In this document: positions 54,065-63,845 of the stretch, in pieces
Layout of the letters: each line of letters opens with the position of its first letter
How positions within the stretch are numbered: the stretch's first letter is position 1
DNA from: UBA60 sp964587885
Lineage (GTDB): Archaea > Thermoplasmatota > Poseidoniia > Poseidoniales > Poseidoniaceae
Reading direction: 5' to 3'
DNA: 64,000 nucleotides
NCBI GenBank assembly: GCA_964587885.1
Contig: CAZPME010000003.1
Span: forward strand, 1 to 64,000
Made by a program: the position numbers and the translations under genes
The notes under the pieces: generated by a model
The model's input: only the letters and a program-made list of their open reading frames with translations
The model's database searches: none
Told to the model about the DNA's origin: nothing

Positions 54065-55384
54065 TCAACTAGCGATTAATCCGAACGTTCCAGTAAGAAA
54101 GGTGACAAATTCAATTAATTCATTATGGTCGATTAGGAAATGAAGGGACGGACTAACATTTGCAGTAATTTGCAATCTCCGGGCAATAAATCCATGTGGT
54201 GAATTTACCATCAAATCTTCACGACTAATGTTGGATATACCATTTCCAATTAATGAAACCAAAGACGAAACTTCACCGATAGAAAATCCCAAACCCGTAG
54301 TCATCAACTTTTGTAATGCGGATTGAGGGTAAGCATCATCAACCACCATCTCGATTCTGCCGGAAATAGTCTGGAGAAACCAAGTCTTGATATCATGCTG
54401 CTCAAATAATTGCAATATTTCTCTTGTTAACGATGATGCGCTCTGCGCAGAAGGTGTAGTGATAGTCACCATCCTCACTGGATGAGTGCAAACAATTGCC
54501 TTTACCTGTGGTTGCTCAAGATTCAAATCCGGGCCGATGACCGTACCATTTCCCTCTCCGTGAAGAGGTCTCAATTCAAGTGCGACACCAACGTTGGCAA
54601 CCGGTTCAATGCATTGTGAGTGAAGAATCGAAGTGCCTAGGCGAGCCAATTCACTCGCTTCAGAGTACCCGAGATAAGGGATTTTCTTACCCTTAATCCC
54701 GTGCAATGGATTAATTGATAAGATACCATCAATGTCTTTCCACAATACAACTTTTCTAGCTTGGAGGACGGCACCTATTGCTGAAGCAGTAACATCACTA
54801 CCACCTCTTTCAAGTACGGCAATTTTCCCATCTTCGTTGATTCCATACCAACCGGTAATGATGGGGATATTTTTCATTGATAACATCTCATTTAGAACTG
54901 GAAGTGCCGGCTCAATCTTGAGATGACGGTGGCGGCCACCTCCTTGAATCACAACACCTATTTCCTCAGCCCAAACTGCAACCGCTTGATGAAATTGCAT
55001 CTTAAGATATTCAGCGATTAAAACGCTCGCCATTTTTTCCCCATATGATAAAATTCTATGTTCAATGGAATCATCAATTCTGTTCTCTTCCAATTGGGCA
55101 GCATCTTCAGCAAGTTGGACGAGTAAATTAGAAAACCTCTCTGAATTAACGATATTAGCCGTTGTCGAGGAAATATCAGCATGAATCGCACGGATTTTAG
55201 AAATTATTGAAGAAGGATTCTGCTTACAATTGATGGCCTCTAATAGAAGATTGGTTACTCCACCAAATGCTGATACTACAACTACAGGTTTTCCATGTGA
55301 ATTACCAATAATCTCAGATATCCTCTCAAGATCCTGTATACTCTTCAAACACGAACCGCCGAACTTGTAGACAATTAAACTCAA
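54065..55384 (-). CDS. lysC: Aspartate kinase
   Basis: Enzyme of 439 residues that phosphorylates aspartate, the first step to aspartate semialdehyde, homoserine and lysine. MSLIVYKFGGSCLKSIQDLERI and VVVVSAFGGVTNLL are signature, with LERGGSDVTAS and DIDGILSINP in the catalytic domain; the C-terminal ~150 residues hold two ACT-like regulatory domains. The start is TTG 55384 with GGAGG upstream. It follows aroC directly (no gap), and ASA made from its product feeds ADTH synthesis in the facing operon. Confidence 0.92.
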   Translation of the reverse strand: MSLIVYKFGGSCLKSIQDLERISEIIGNSHGKPVVVVSAFGGVTNLLLEAINCKQNPSSIISKIRAIHADISSTTANIVNSERFSNLLVQLAEDAAQLEENRIDDSIEHRILSYGEKMASVLIAEYLKMQFHQAVAVWAEEIGVVIQGGGRHRHLKIEPALPVLNEMLSMKNIPIITGWYGINEDGKIAVLERGGSDVTASAIGAVLQARKVVLWKDIDGILSINPLHGIKGKKIPYLGYSEASELARLGTSILHSQCIEPVANVGVALELRPLHGEGNGTVIGPDLNLEQPQVKAIVCTHPVRMVTITTPSAQSASSLTREILQLFEQHDIKTWFLQTISGRIEMVVDDAYPQSALQKLMTTGLGFSIGEVSSLVSLIGNGISNISREDLMVNSPHGFIARRLQITANVSPSLHFLIDHNELIEFVTFLTGTFGLIAS

Positions 55385-56455
55385 CTACATCCCTCCCCGC
55401 AAGGCAAGATCGCAAATGACCAATATTCCTGTTGCCTCTACTACCGCAGTTGCACGTGGTGCAATCACTGGATCGTGACGACCCTCAATCTGCAATGATT
55501 CTTGCTCCCCACTACTCAGATTGAGTGTCATTTGAGGTTGACCAATACTGCTGGGAGGTTTGAAAGTAACTTTGATTGAAAGTGGCGAACCAGTGGCCAA
55601 TCCACCGAGAGCACCATCGCTATTCCGACCCTGTGGTTGGGGTCCTGATTCAGTCAATTCCCAAGGATCGTTATGTTCGCTACCTCGCATTGTTGCAGCA
55701 TTTTTCCCTCGACCAAATTCGACTGCTCTTGCCGCCGGAATAGCCATCAATGCCCGCGCAAGAGCTGGCTCAATTCCATCGTACCATGGTTCACCAATTC
55801 CTAATGGTAAACCGGAAATTTGCATCTCAACACAACTGCCAATCGAATCTGAATCGGTGATAAGGCTTTCAACCAAAGCCACCATTTCCGTGGCGGCATT
55901 TGAATCTCGACATCGCATTCGGCGACAGTCGTCATCACCCTCTATATCGTTAACACACTGAGCAATCGGAATGGATTCTACCGTACCAATTGAGGAAGTA
56001 TGAGCGATAACCTGCACTCCCCACTTTTCTAATAATGGTGCACACAATGCCGCAGCTGCGACTATCCCCACAGTTAATCTGCCAGAGGTACTTCCACCGC
56101 CACGCAAATCTGCATTTCCTTCAGTGCGCTCGATTACTGGAAGATCGGCATGACCAGGACGTGGATGATTGGGCAAAAATGAATAATCTGACGAATGGGC
56201 ATCTTTGTTTTTAACCACGATTAGGATTGGCCAGCCTGTCGTCTTTCCTTGGTGTACTCCCGAAATAATCTCGCAAGAGTCATCCTCTTTTCTTGCCGAT
56301 GCTAATGACCCACCTGGGCGGCGAGTATCTAATGCAACTTGGATTGCTGAATGATCGACATTGATACCACTAGGCATCCCTTCGACTAATGCTCCTACGG
56401 CTTGACCATGACTTTCTCCAAACAAAGTGACACGCAATTTCTCGCCAAATCCCAT
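55385..56455 (-). CDS. aroC: Chorismate synthase
   Basis: FMN-dependent enzyme of 356 residues that converts EPSP to chorismate. MGFGEKLRVTLFGESHGQAVG at the N-terminus, RPGHADLPVIERT, the GGGSTSGRLTV segment, and the C-terminal GRHDPVIAPRATAVVEAT are conserved. ATG 56455 aligns with family N-termini; a GTG at 56461 adds two residues. First of the aroC-lysC pair, tail to tail with the three upstream-pathway genes. Confidence 0.95.
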   Translation of the reverse strand: MGFGEKLRVTLFGESHGQAVGALVEGMPSGINVDHSAIQVALDTRRPGGSLASARKEDDSCEIISGVHQGKTTGWPILIVVKNKDAHSSDYSFLPNHPRPGHADLPVIERTEGNADLRGGGSTSGRLTVGIVAAAALCAPLLEKWGVQVIAHTSSIGTVESIPIAQCVNDIEGDDDCRRMRCRDSNAATEMVALVESLITDSDSIGSCVEMQISGLPLGIGEPWYDGIEPALARALMAIPAARAVEFGRGKNAATMRGSEHNDPWELTESGPQPQGRNSDGALGGLATGSPLSIKVTFKPPSSIGQPQMTLNLSSGEQESLQIEGRHDPVIAPRATAVVEATGILVICDLALRGGM

Positions 56456-56519
56456 TTGCACGATTATCCATCCATGTAGTTAAGGTGGACTTCTAAGCCT
56501 TATTACCGGCCTATTTTTT

Positions 56520-57485
56520 CTATTCCTTATTTTCGCGCCAGCGTTGAACTCTCAATGGTATATTTGCGGCGAAAACTGTGCCAACCAGTAAGAAGACAAT
56601 GAGAGAGCCAAGGGCAACTCCATAAACGGAAATTAACTCAACACTGGCTTCCATCCTAAGGGCCGTCTCGGCACTAAATGGACGAATAAACATCGGCAGT
56701 ATTTGATTAACAGACAATACTATGAAGGCTAAACCACCGGCAATAATTGGATTAACTAGTAGGCTACGGTGATACTTGCCAATTACCCGCTTCACATTCA
56801 TCACGTAGACTTCATTAGTCCGAATACTGGTATCAAGCATGCTGAAACGAATGACGCCATTGGTTAGTTCGAAATACATCACCAAAATAACCGCATACAT
56901 TACCACTAAGACCGTGAGCATCATCGGGTTGTCGGCAAAGCCGAACCAATCGTTAGATAAACTGACCTTACTACTTGCGAAGCGAAGTGCTGAAACTATG
57001 AATAAAATGTAAGAACTTAGTAACCAACGTGGATCACGGCGAAAGGTTCCCCAAAAACCAGTTCCTACTGCACTGGCTACAAATAAGGTCTGAATCAACT
57101 CGGCAAAGCCAGCACTGCCGAAAATCCAATACCACATCGTACCTTGTGGAGGAGTCACAATGTAGGTCAATATTCCCAATGCCACTAGGAGTGCATAGGC
57201 CGCTAATTGCAACGTTTGTACCATCTTGTCAGCAGGTAGAAATTTCACCTTAGGAACTAGTGGACCGCCAAGTAAACTCTCAATGAATGAAGGAATTTGA
57301 ACTTGAGGAATCGCGTCCTTGGGTATCTCTCCACCAGCAGAAGACATCTTGCCTGCCAATTTCTTGCGGCTTGGTGCTGCAGCACGAACGGTTTTTCCAT
57401 CGTATAGATGTGAAGTATCTGCAGATTTACCTTTACCTGCCGTAGGAACGGCAGGTCTTGCGGGAGCGGGTGGTGGTGCTACCAT
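56520..57485 (-). CDS. Multi-pass membrane protein of the MoxR/DUF58 operon
   Basis: Not a named family. Protein of 321 residues: a cytoplasmic Pro/Ala/Lys-rich N-terminus (1-90), then about seven hydrophobic helices from residue 90 (LQLAAYALLVALGILTYIV through GSLIVFLLVGTVFAANI). The helix-loop EVYVMNVKRVIGKYHRSLLV is a charged cytoplasmic loop. Last gene of the four-gene operon, 9 bp after the DUF58 gene. Position beside DUF58 suggests a partner in surface protein or complex assembly; that is inference. Confidence 0.65.
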   Translation of the reverse strand: MVAPPPAPARPAVPTAGKGKSADTSHLYDGKTVRAAAPSRKKLAGKMSSAGGEIPKDAIPQVQIPSFIESLLGGPLVPKVKFLPADKMVQTLQLAAYALLVALGILTYIVTPPQGTMWYWIFGSAGFAELIQTLFVASAVGTGFWGTFRRDPRWLLSSYILFIVSALRFASSKVSLSNDWFGFADNPMMLTVLVVMYAVILVMYFELTNGVIRFSMLDTSIRTNEVYVMNVKRVIGKYHRSLLVNPIIAGGLAFIVLSVNQILPMFIRPFSAETALRMEASVELISVYGVALGSLIVFLLVGTVFAANIPLRVQRWRENKE

Positions 57486-57494
57486 GATAATCCC

Positions 57495-58820
57495 TCAAAA
57501 TCCCCTTGCACCAGCAAGTGCAGTAGATAGGAGCATATCTGGCTCCCAATCCATAATATGGACGCCAAGACCACGTAACTCACTAATTAGAATATCACGT
57601 TCTGTCTTGAGAACTTCGTAACCTGTACGGTCGAGTCGGCGAGCATCGAATTCAAATTCTAAACTCGATGGTGATAGAACGGTTACATCAAACTCACGGG
57701 CTCTAAAGTCGCGCAAAGCATTGACCGCAGTTGGATCATCCTCAAGATTTGATAAGACGATAATTGGACTTCCCTTGTTGATGTGCGGCAAAATTCGATT
57801 GACAACTACCTGTAAGGGTATGTTTCCACGAGCCATGGCACCAGCAAGTTTGGTCAGTAAGACGTAGAGTTGTTTCTTACCAGTATCACGGTCAACACTC
57901 ATTACTTCATCACCATAGACGATTAATCCAACAGAATCACGACGCGAAAGGAAGTATCGGGCAAGGCTTGCTGCAGCACGAGTCGAATATACCAAGGCAT
58001 TACGAGAAACTGGGCCAGTCTCACTAACTGAGCGTCCATCGACAATCAAGATGATGTCGCTAACCGCATCTCGCTCTCTTTCATTGACCATCAACTCGCC
58101 TGAACGTGCGTATGCATTCCAGTTAATTTGGCGAAATGAGTCGCCGTCAATGTAATTGCGCAGGCTGTAAAATTCACTACCTGGTCCTGGCTGACGAATA
58201 TTTACCGCACCGGTAAAGATTTTTGGCACCTTACTCTTAACGAAGGTGTCTTTGAGATCTTCCATCTTCGGGAATACTAAGAAATCACTGTAAACCTGTA
58301 GTTCCTTTTCCTTGTGGAATAGGCCAAATGTATCCTGAATTCTTACGGTAACCGGCCCAATACTGTAAAACCCACGCAATGGGCATTCGACCGCATACTC
58401 AATATGAGTCTCTCGGTTTGGACCTAATTCCATCAAAATGTAATTTGCACCTTCCTTGATTCTCATTACTTCAGGTACGCGATCACGAACTTCGAGAACT
58501 TTAGGTATTGAACTATGGTTTTGGCACCTTAATGTTACTTGAAAGTCACCATCTTCGAATATTCTTGCAGAAGATAATTTACGCATTGCAGTGACACTAG
58601 AGAGAGCAACCCCTTCCTCTCCCTGCCACTCTTCTGCGCGCCTTCCAGTACTGGCAACGTCAGCGTGATTGGTGAATAACGCGGCATAAGTCAAGAATAC
58701 AAATATGACTACTGCTACAGTTACTAGTTGTGAATTACGCAAAGTCAAGCCTAGGAGATACAAGGCTACAGCAAGGCTACCAAGCATTGCTGACTTCCGA
58801 CTCCACATCGTTTTCACCAC
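57495..58820 (-). CDS. DUF58 domain protein (vWA-like, MoxR-associated)
   Basis: Protein of 441 residues with two N-terminal membrane helices (MLGSLAVALYLLGLTLR; LVTVAVVIFVFLTYAALF), a beta-rich middle, and the DUF58 signature GPGSEFYSLRNYIDGDSFRQINWNAYARSGELMVNERE near residue 220. The following IILIVDGRSVSE is a vWA-like strand and metal-binding loop. DUF58 proteins pair with MoxR ATPases, which are immediately upstream here. Start ATG 58820, or 58808. Confidence 0.88.
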   Translation of the reverse strand: MVKTMWSRKSAMLGSLAVALYLLGLTLRNSQLVTVAVVIFVFLTYAALFTNHADVASTGRRAEEWQGEEGVALSSVTAMRKLSSARIFEDGDFQVTLRCQNHSSIPKVLEVRDRVPEVMRIKEGANYILMELGPNRETHIEYAVECPLRGFYSIGPVTVRIQDTFGLFHKEKELQVYSDFLVFPKMEDLKDTFVKSKVPKIFTGAVNIRQPGPGSEFYSLRNYIDGDSFRQINWNAYARSGELMVNERERDAVSDIILIVDGRSVSETGPVSRNALVYSTRAAASLARYFLSRRDSVGLIVYGDEVMSVDRDTGKKQLYVLLTKLAGAMARGNIPLQVVVNRILPHINKGSPIIVLSNLEDDPTAVNALRDFRAREFDVTVLSPSSLEFEFDARRLDRTGYEVLKTERDILISELRGLGVHIMDWEPDMLLSTALAGARGF

Positions 58821-58845
58821 TCAATCGATTGTTGATTATTGATGC

Positions 58846-60015
58846 TCAAACAGTTGGTACTGGAACTTCTCGCAGAATGGTCTGAATGATTTCTTCGCAT
58901 TCTAAGCCTTTAATTTGATGTTCTGGCTTGAGAATAATCCTGTGGGAAAGCGCAAGCGCGGCAACCGACTTAACATCGTCAGGAGTGACGAAATCACGAC
59001 CACGCAATGCTGCTGCAGCGCGGCCAGTCTTGAGCAAAGCTTGCGAACCACGTGGTGAAGCACCTACAAGAACACGTGGATCTTCACGGGTTCTTGATAC
59101 GACTTCAACCATGTACATACGTAGCGCTGGGTCGACGTAAACATCTTCACAGGCCTGTTGCATAGCGATAACTCGTTGTGGATCGGTAATAACTTCGACA
59201 TCGACGGCATCCTTTCGTCGAGTAATACGACGGGCGAGGATTTCATCTTCATCGGCACGGTCAGGGTATCCGACACTCATCTTGAACATGAAACGGTCCA
59301 ACTGAGCTTCTGGTAAAGGATATGTTCCCTCTTGCTCAACAGGATTTTGCGTTGCCATTACAATAAATGGTGCTGGTAATTTGTGGGTTACAGTTCCGAT
59401 AGTAACCTGCTTCTCTTGCATAGCCTCCAAAAGAGCAGCTTGTGTCTTTGGTGGAGCACGGTTTATTTCGTCAGCAAGTAGCAGATTACAGAATAGTGGA
59501 CCTGGTTTGAAAGTAAACTCACCTTTCTTAGCGTCATAGACGTTAGTTCCGGTGATATCAGCAGGTAGCAAATCCGGTGTAAACTGAACACGCTTGAAAT
59601 CACAACCGAGGGCATCGGCGAAAGTATTGGTCATCAAGGTCTTCGCAAGACCTGGATAATCCTCGAACAGTAGGTTACCGTTTGAGAGGATGTTGATCAT
59701 CACGTTATCAATAACGTGCGCTTTTCCAATAATCACTTTCTGAACTTCGGCACTGATTGCTGCGGCAATAGCGCCGACTGCGTTCAGTTTCTCACGTACT
59801 TCGGGTGTGCTTTGGTGCTTAGGCTGGGCTGGAGCAGCTTGCGCCGGTGCTGGCATTGGTGCGGCCGGTGCTGCTGGTGCAGGCGGAGCTGCGGCGGCTG
59901 GCATCGGTGCGGCTGGCATTGGTGCGGCCGGTGCTGGCGCGGCTGGCATAGGTGCTGGCGCGGCTGGCATCGGCGGTGCTGCTGGGTTGTTCGTTGGTTG
60001 GGCTGGGGGTTGCAT
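58846..60015 (-). CDS. MoxR-family AAA+ ATPase with Pro/Ala/Met-rich N-terminus
   Basis: AAA+ chaperone of 389 residues. Walker A EDYPGLAKT near residue 122, Walker B LLLADEINRAPPKTQAALLEAMQE and sensor motif MATQNPVEQEGTYPLPEAQLDRF are typical of MoxR. The first ~70 residues are an Ala/Pro/Met-rich low-complexity extension (repeats of APMPA/AAP) not seen in most homologues. A strong AAGGAGG lies 10 bases before the ATG. Second gene of the operon, between DUF4350 and DUF58 proteins. Confidence 0.93.
   Translation of the reverse strand: MQPPAQPTNNPAAPPMPAAPAPMPAAPAPAAPMPAAPMPAAAAPPAPAAPAAPMPAPAQAAPAQPKHQSTPEVREKLNAVGAIAAAISAEVQKVIIGKAHVIDNVMINILSNGNLLFEDYPGLAKTLMTNTFADALGCDFKRVQFTPDLLPADITGTNVYDAKKGEFTFKPGPLFCNLLLADEINRAPPKTQAALLEAMQEKQVTIGTVTHKLPAPFIVMATQNPVEQEGTYPLPEAQLDRFMFKMSVGYPDRADEDEILARRITRRKDAVDVEVITDPQRVIAMQQACEDVYVDPALRMYMVEVVSRTREDPRVLVGASPRGSQALLKTGRAAAALRGRDFVTPDDVKSVAALALSHRIILKPEHQIKGLECEEIIQTILREVPVPTV
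59826..60000. repeat. GC-rich low-complexity DNA coding the MoxR Ala/Pro/Met extension
   Basis: Short tandem motifs of GGTGCTGGC/GGTGCGGC/GGCATTGGT type repeat through about 175 bp, far richer in G+C than the surrounding genes. They code for PMPAAPAP-like repeats on the minus strand. Copy number likely varies between strains because of slippage; this is inference. Confidence 0.6.
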
Positions 60016-60047
60016 TCTATTTTTTCCTCCTTATTTTTTCATTTTTT

Positions 60048-61676
60048 TCACTTACCCCAACGGCGAATCATTTGCATGAGTTCCCTCAATTCTTTTTCAT
60101 CGTAGTTGCGGTTCTGGCTTTGCGCCAGCTCCACTAAGCGAGGGTCTCGAATCATCGAAAGCACCTCGGCTGGAGTTTTCAAAACCATCTGGTCTCGGGT
60201 CAAATCGTAGAATAATCTTACCTTGTTTATCAAGGCTTCACGGACTCGCATCTGGTATTTGCTTGAATCAATCTTAATTGGACGTTCACGGAATCGAGTC
60301 AAATCAAATACGTGACGCCAATTTTCCTTTTCTGGAACAACCATGATGGCAATACTAAGCAAAGCCATTAGATTGAGGACAATTAACCACTTGAGCCAAA
60401 CATCTGAGGTCAAGAGTACAATGGCACCCATTGCTTCAGTAAAGGGAGCAGAAAGTGAACCTGTTACGTGACGGCTCTCGTCAAAGACAATGTAAAACTC
60501 GTCATTAAATAGGCGAACTGTATTAGAAATTTCTTCATTATCGTGCTCCATCATATCGCTAATTAATGCTATGAAAAAAGCACTATTGCCCTTCCAAGTA
60601 GTATCAGTAGCAGGATTCAAGCCATCGGCCCCACCATTCCAGCATGAACCCTTACGGTCAGCATAGAATTCCTCAACACAATGGTCGGGATGACCAGTAC
60701 GCTCAGCAGTATCTCGATCCCAAAGGAAGTTGGCGAATACATCGTCATTTGCTACAAAAACGATACTGCCAGTAACACTAATCTCATCTTCGCGCTCTCC
60801 GAGTACTTTGTCGGTAGTCTTGATTCCAGGGTAATCAATTCGAATTATCAATTCAGTCTCACCTGGTCCTAATTGCCCGTTTCCAGTGTCAAGATTTGCA
60901 GTCCCCATCTCATCTAGGAATGAAGATGTAGAAGCGTGAGCAAGAACGTAGGCATTACGACTCAATTCAGGGTCTTCTGGATCCTCAGCCTGTAGAATTT
61001 GCATCGCTGTGGTCTGGCGGAACAAGACTGGCGAGCGACACTTATGCATTTGGCTAAGTGGTGAGCCAGAAGTGGCTAACATTTCCGAGGTACAACCAAC
61101 AGTACGAGAAGCGGCATCCATATCACGAACATCACTATTTATTGAGGACAAGGCCCAAAGATTTCGCATATCGGTGCCTTGCTTATTGGTCGGCTCATTT
61201 GGTGTGTGAGTCTCGTAATGATTTAGATCGTCAAGAACTGGCGCAGTGAAATAAGATACTCCGAATTTGGCCGCCACTCTTTGAGCATTAGATGAATCGG
61301 AAGCCAAAATTACCTTGCCACCATGCTTGGTGACGAATTCGTGAATAGCAGTAGCTTCAGCATCATCGAATGGTTTCTCTGGTGAAATCATCACCAACAG
61401 AGTTCTATGTGGTTCACGCCAATCGTTTACCAACATCGGTGTAGACATTGTATTGGCGACGGTGTAAAGTGCACCATCATCTCCCAAATCTCCTGCCATC
61501 AAATTGATTTGTTGATATTGATAATCACCCTCGGCATCAGTGATGTAAGCACTGTAAACTGGGTTCTTGTCAGCACTAACTACTACGATAAGAACAGTAG
61601 ACAATAAAAGCGCCACTACAAAGCCTACTAGAAGCCATGTCTCCAGACGAATCTTGCCCTCTTTCTCTTCTACCAT
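60048..61676 (-). CDS. DUF4350-like membrane protein of the MoxR operon
   Basis: Protein of 542 residues. One N-terminal helix (TWLLVGFVVALLLSTVLIVVV), a large outer domain (40-440) starting with a DUF4350-type segment RTLLVMISPEKPFDDAEATAIHEFVTKHGGKVILA, a second helix near 440-465 (WLKWLIVLNLMALLSIAIMVV), and a cytoplasmic C-terminus (KINKVRLFYDLTRDQM-like) of about 75 charged residues. DUF4350-MoxR-DUF58 is a recurrent bacterial and archaeal gene set. First gene of the operon; upstream gap is 191 bp and AT-rich. Confidence 0.8.
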   Translation of the reverse strand: MVEEKEGKIRLETWLLVGFVVALLLSTVLIVVVSADKNPVYSAYITDAEGDYQYQQINLMAGDLGDDGALYTVANTMSTPMLVNDWREPHRTLLVMISPEKPFDDAEATAIHEFVTKHGGKVILASDSSNAQRVAAKFGVSYFTAPVLDDLNHYETHTPNEPTNKQGTDMRNLWALSSINSDVRDMDAASRTVGCTSEMLATSGSPLSQMHKCRSPVLFRQTTAMQILQAEDPEDPELSRNAYVLAHASTSSFLDEMGTANLDTGNGQLGPGETELIIRIDYPGIKTTDKVLGEREDEISVTGSIVFVANDDVFANFLWDRDTAERTGHPDHCVEEFYADRKGSCWNGGADGLNPATDTTWKGNSAFFIALISDMMEHDNEEISNTVRLFNDEFYIVFDESRHVTGSLSAPFTEAMGAIVLLTSDVWLKWLIVLNLMALLSIAIMVVPEKENWRHVFDLTRFRERPIKIDSSKYQMRVREALINKVRLFYDLTRDQMVLKTPAEVLSMIRDPRLVELAQSQNRNYDEKELRELMQMIRRWGK

Positions 61677-61867
61677 CCCATTCCCTCTAATGCGAGTTCA
61701 GCCGATAACCTACCAGACAACGTTCCTGCGATTCTCAAGGGCTTGATATATGTTCCCCGAAATTGCACAATTAGCGCCGATATGGTAAGTTGGAATATGG
61801 TGAATAAATCAAACCGTAATTGTATGTATTCTAACGTAATTACTTACATCACCAATTTAAAAATTAC

Positions 61868-62851
61868 TCACCTCAAAATGGATTGGCGGCGACTGACAAA
61901 TGCAGCAAACAAAATAATCATTAATGTGTAATACATACTGAGAAAAGGAACATAACCTGTGGTAATCTCTGACCCATCATCTCCATCTCCGGTTCCCGAT
62001 TGGTTAGAATCACCATTGGAATCTCCCGCACCACCACTATTTTCTGAAGATTCGCTAGACTTTATCTCAACTTCTTGGGTAGAAATTGAAGTTCCACCAC
62101 CACCATCGGAAACTACTGCGATTTCAATTGTGCATTTTTTGCTCGGATGACTAGAAGCTGGAGAAAGGGTGATTTCGGTTGTAGTCTCAGGGTTTTTGGA
62201 TCCGTCGTGTTCCGAATCGACGACTAAGTTGTCTAAGTTATCAATACCGCTCAAACTCAATTGTGGGCAACCATTGGCGATTAACGTAGGCGATACAACC
62301 TTATCGCGCATATTTCCATTATTGGTTAATATGACTTCCATAGTAGTAGTTGAGCCAGCGGTAACGGTGAAGCCGAGGTCAACTAGTTCAACTTGTAAAT
62401 CAGCGATACGTGGAATTTCTATTTGCCCTTCAAGTCGTGAGTTCTGAGGGTCAACCGTAACATCGCTACCATCAATTGGGCTAGCACGAGTTGCTATAAC
62501 TGCAAAATCACCAAGGGTTCCAGCAAGATGGTCGAGTACAGTAACGTTTTCAACTTCAATTTCAGTAGTAGTATTTGATTGGGCGCCGATGTTGATTGTT
62601 TCAGGCATATCGATTGAAGCATTCAACTCAGCTTCAAAATCCAAGTTTATCTCAATCGGAAATGGATCATTATTTTCGGCCCAAAATTCTAGAAGCAATT
62701 TACCATTTTCACTTAGTTTCCATGGACCTTCGCCAAATTCTTCTTCCCAACCAATGCTCCAACCTGTATCAGGTCCATCTTGTGCCATTGCTGGAAGTGG
62801 AAATATACTTATCAATAGCACGATTGTGAGCAATAGGTTCATGTTTTTCAT
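61868..62851 (-). CDS. Secreted, C-terminally anchored surface protein
   Basis: Protein of 327 residues. Signal peptide (LLLTIVLLISIFPLPAMA, cut before QDGPD), two beta-rich domains (the second, about 140-240, with a CARDB-like LVDLGFTVTAGSTTTMEVILTNNG), a Ser/Gly/Asn/Asp-rich linker (245-290), and a terminal helix (FLSMYYTLMIILFAAFV) with a basic tail. Function not known. Four bases overlap the stop of the upstream dehydrogenase subunit gene (62848-62851), so it might be cotranscribed. Confidence 0.65.
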   Translation of the reverse strand: MKNMNLLLTIVLLISIFPLPAMAQDGPDTGWSIGWEEEFGEGPWKLSENGKLLLEFWAENNDPFPIEINLDFEAELNASIDMPETINIGAQSNTTTEIEVENVTVLDHLAGTLGDFAVIATRASPIDGSDVTVDPQNSRLEGQIEIPRIADLQVELVDLGFTVTAGSTTTMEVILTNNGNMRDKVVSPTLIANGCPQLSLSGIDNLDNLVVDSEHDGSKNPETTTEITLSPASSHPSKKCTIEIAVVSDGGGGTSISTQEVEIKSSESSENSGGAGDSNGDSNQSGTGDGDDGSEITTGYVPFLSMYYTLMIILFAAFVSRRQSILR

Positions 62852-63843
62852 ATGTATTCCCCACTATTCATTTGTCGTAGTGCTCGCTGACACAAAACCT
62901 TGGTCATCTTCTTCCGGTAATTAGGGGGGAAAGCGGTATTATTCACAGGCTTAACGGTCATTTGTATCGCTTCAGATAAAGAAATAATGCTTTTCTCCCC
63001 TTCCCAGCCTTGATTCATTACAGAAGCGACTTCGGTTTCATGAAGGCGCGGGATTGATTCAAGGGCAGTGGTTGCGACTCGTAATTCTGCAAGGCTGCCA
63101 TCGGCATTTTTCCGCCACGCTACTGCGACCCCAGCCTCGGGAAAATCCCAAGACTCGCGTAGACTTAATTTTTGATACGAACCATGCCACTGGTCGGCGT
63201 CTTCAGGCAAAGTAACCTTGACCACCATTTCACCCCGTTGCAAGACATTACGAGTGATGCCATCAAGTTGAAAAAACTTGCTTATCGGCATTTGTCTCTC
63301 ACCTTCGGGACCAGCCAAATGGATTGTTGCATTCAGTACCATTAATGTCGGTGCAATATCAGCTTGGTAAGTGGCGACACATAATTCGTTTTGATTTGGA
63401 ATAACTCGGCAATCAGCCGATGTTCCGCAATCACATTTGAGGCACCAGTCTATACTGGAACGCCAATCCTCTCCTTGATTAAACCAAAAACATCGAGTGT
63501 CGAGGCAAATATTACCACCCAAAGTTGCGTTATTGCGAATTAGACTACTGGCTACTTGACCAGCAGCAGAGGCAATCAACGGATGAGTCTCATCCGCTTG
63601 CGAAATTGTAGAAAGGCGTACCATTGCACCGATTTCAGTTGCGCTATTCACCGCCAAATCGGCGACATTGGAAAGCGAGATAACATCGTTTTTGGGATTC
63701 AAATGCCATTTGTAATTAGGCAACAAATCGGTTCCCCCCGCAATCCAATCGCTATCCTTGCCTTGAGAAAAAAGGTCTGCGGAGATTTGCACCGCTTCAG
63801 CAACTGTGGTCGGTGAGTGGAGATTGAATGGTGGACTGCGCAT
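62848..63843 (-). CDS. Molybdenum hydroxylase FAD subunit with Cys-rich insert (4-hydroxybenzoyl-CoA reductase beta-like)
   Basis: FAD-binding subunit of 331 residues of the xanthine dehydrogenase family. FAD motifs AGGTDLLPNYK (35-45) and TLGGNI (107-112) are present. Residues 113-155 hold an insert with seven Cys (113, 118, 134, 137, 139, 145, 155) arranged CLDTRC..WCLKC.C....C, like the [4Fe-4S]-bearing loop of 4-hydroxybenzoyl-CoA reductase beta. The C-terminal domain (CO_deh_flav_C type) starts near 215. Partner 2Fe-2S and molybdenum subunits are not in the window. Substrate and direction are not decided by sequence. Confidence 0.75.
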   Translation of the reverse strand: MRSPPFNLHSPTTVAEAVQISADLFSQGKDSDWIAGGTDLLPNYKWHLNPKNDVISLSNVADLAVNSATEIGAMVRLSTISQADETHPLIASAAGQVASSLIRNNATLGGNICLDTRCFWFNQGEDWRSSIDWCLKCDCGTSADCRVIPNQNELCVATYQADIAPTLMVLNATIHLAGPEGERQMPISKFFQLDGITRNVLQRGEMVVKVTLPEDADQWHGSYQKLSLRESWDFPEAGVAVAWRKNADGSLAELRVATTALESIPRLHETEVASVMNQGWEGEKSIISLSEAIQMTVKPVNNTAFPPNYRKKMTKVLCQRALRQMNSGEYI

Positions 63844-63845
63844 TT

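Noticed and set aside
61743..61931. Plus-strand 62-codon frame between the DUF4350 and surface protein genes
   Set aside because: No RBS or motif, overlaps the end of a better-supported gene, and AT-rich composition fits a promoter region.
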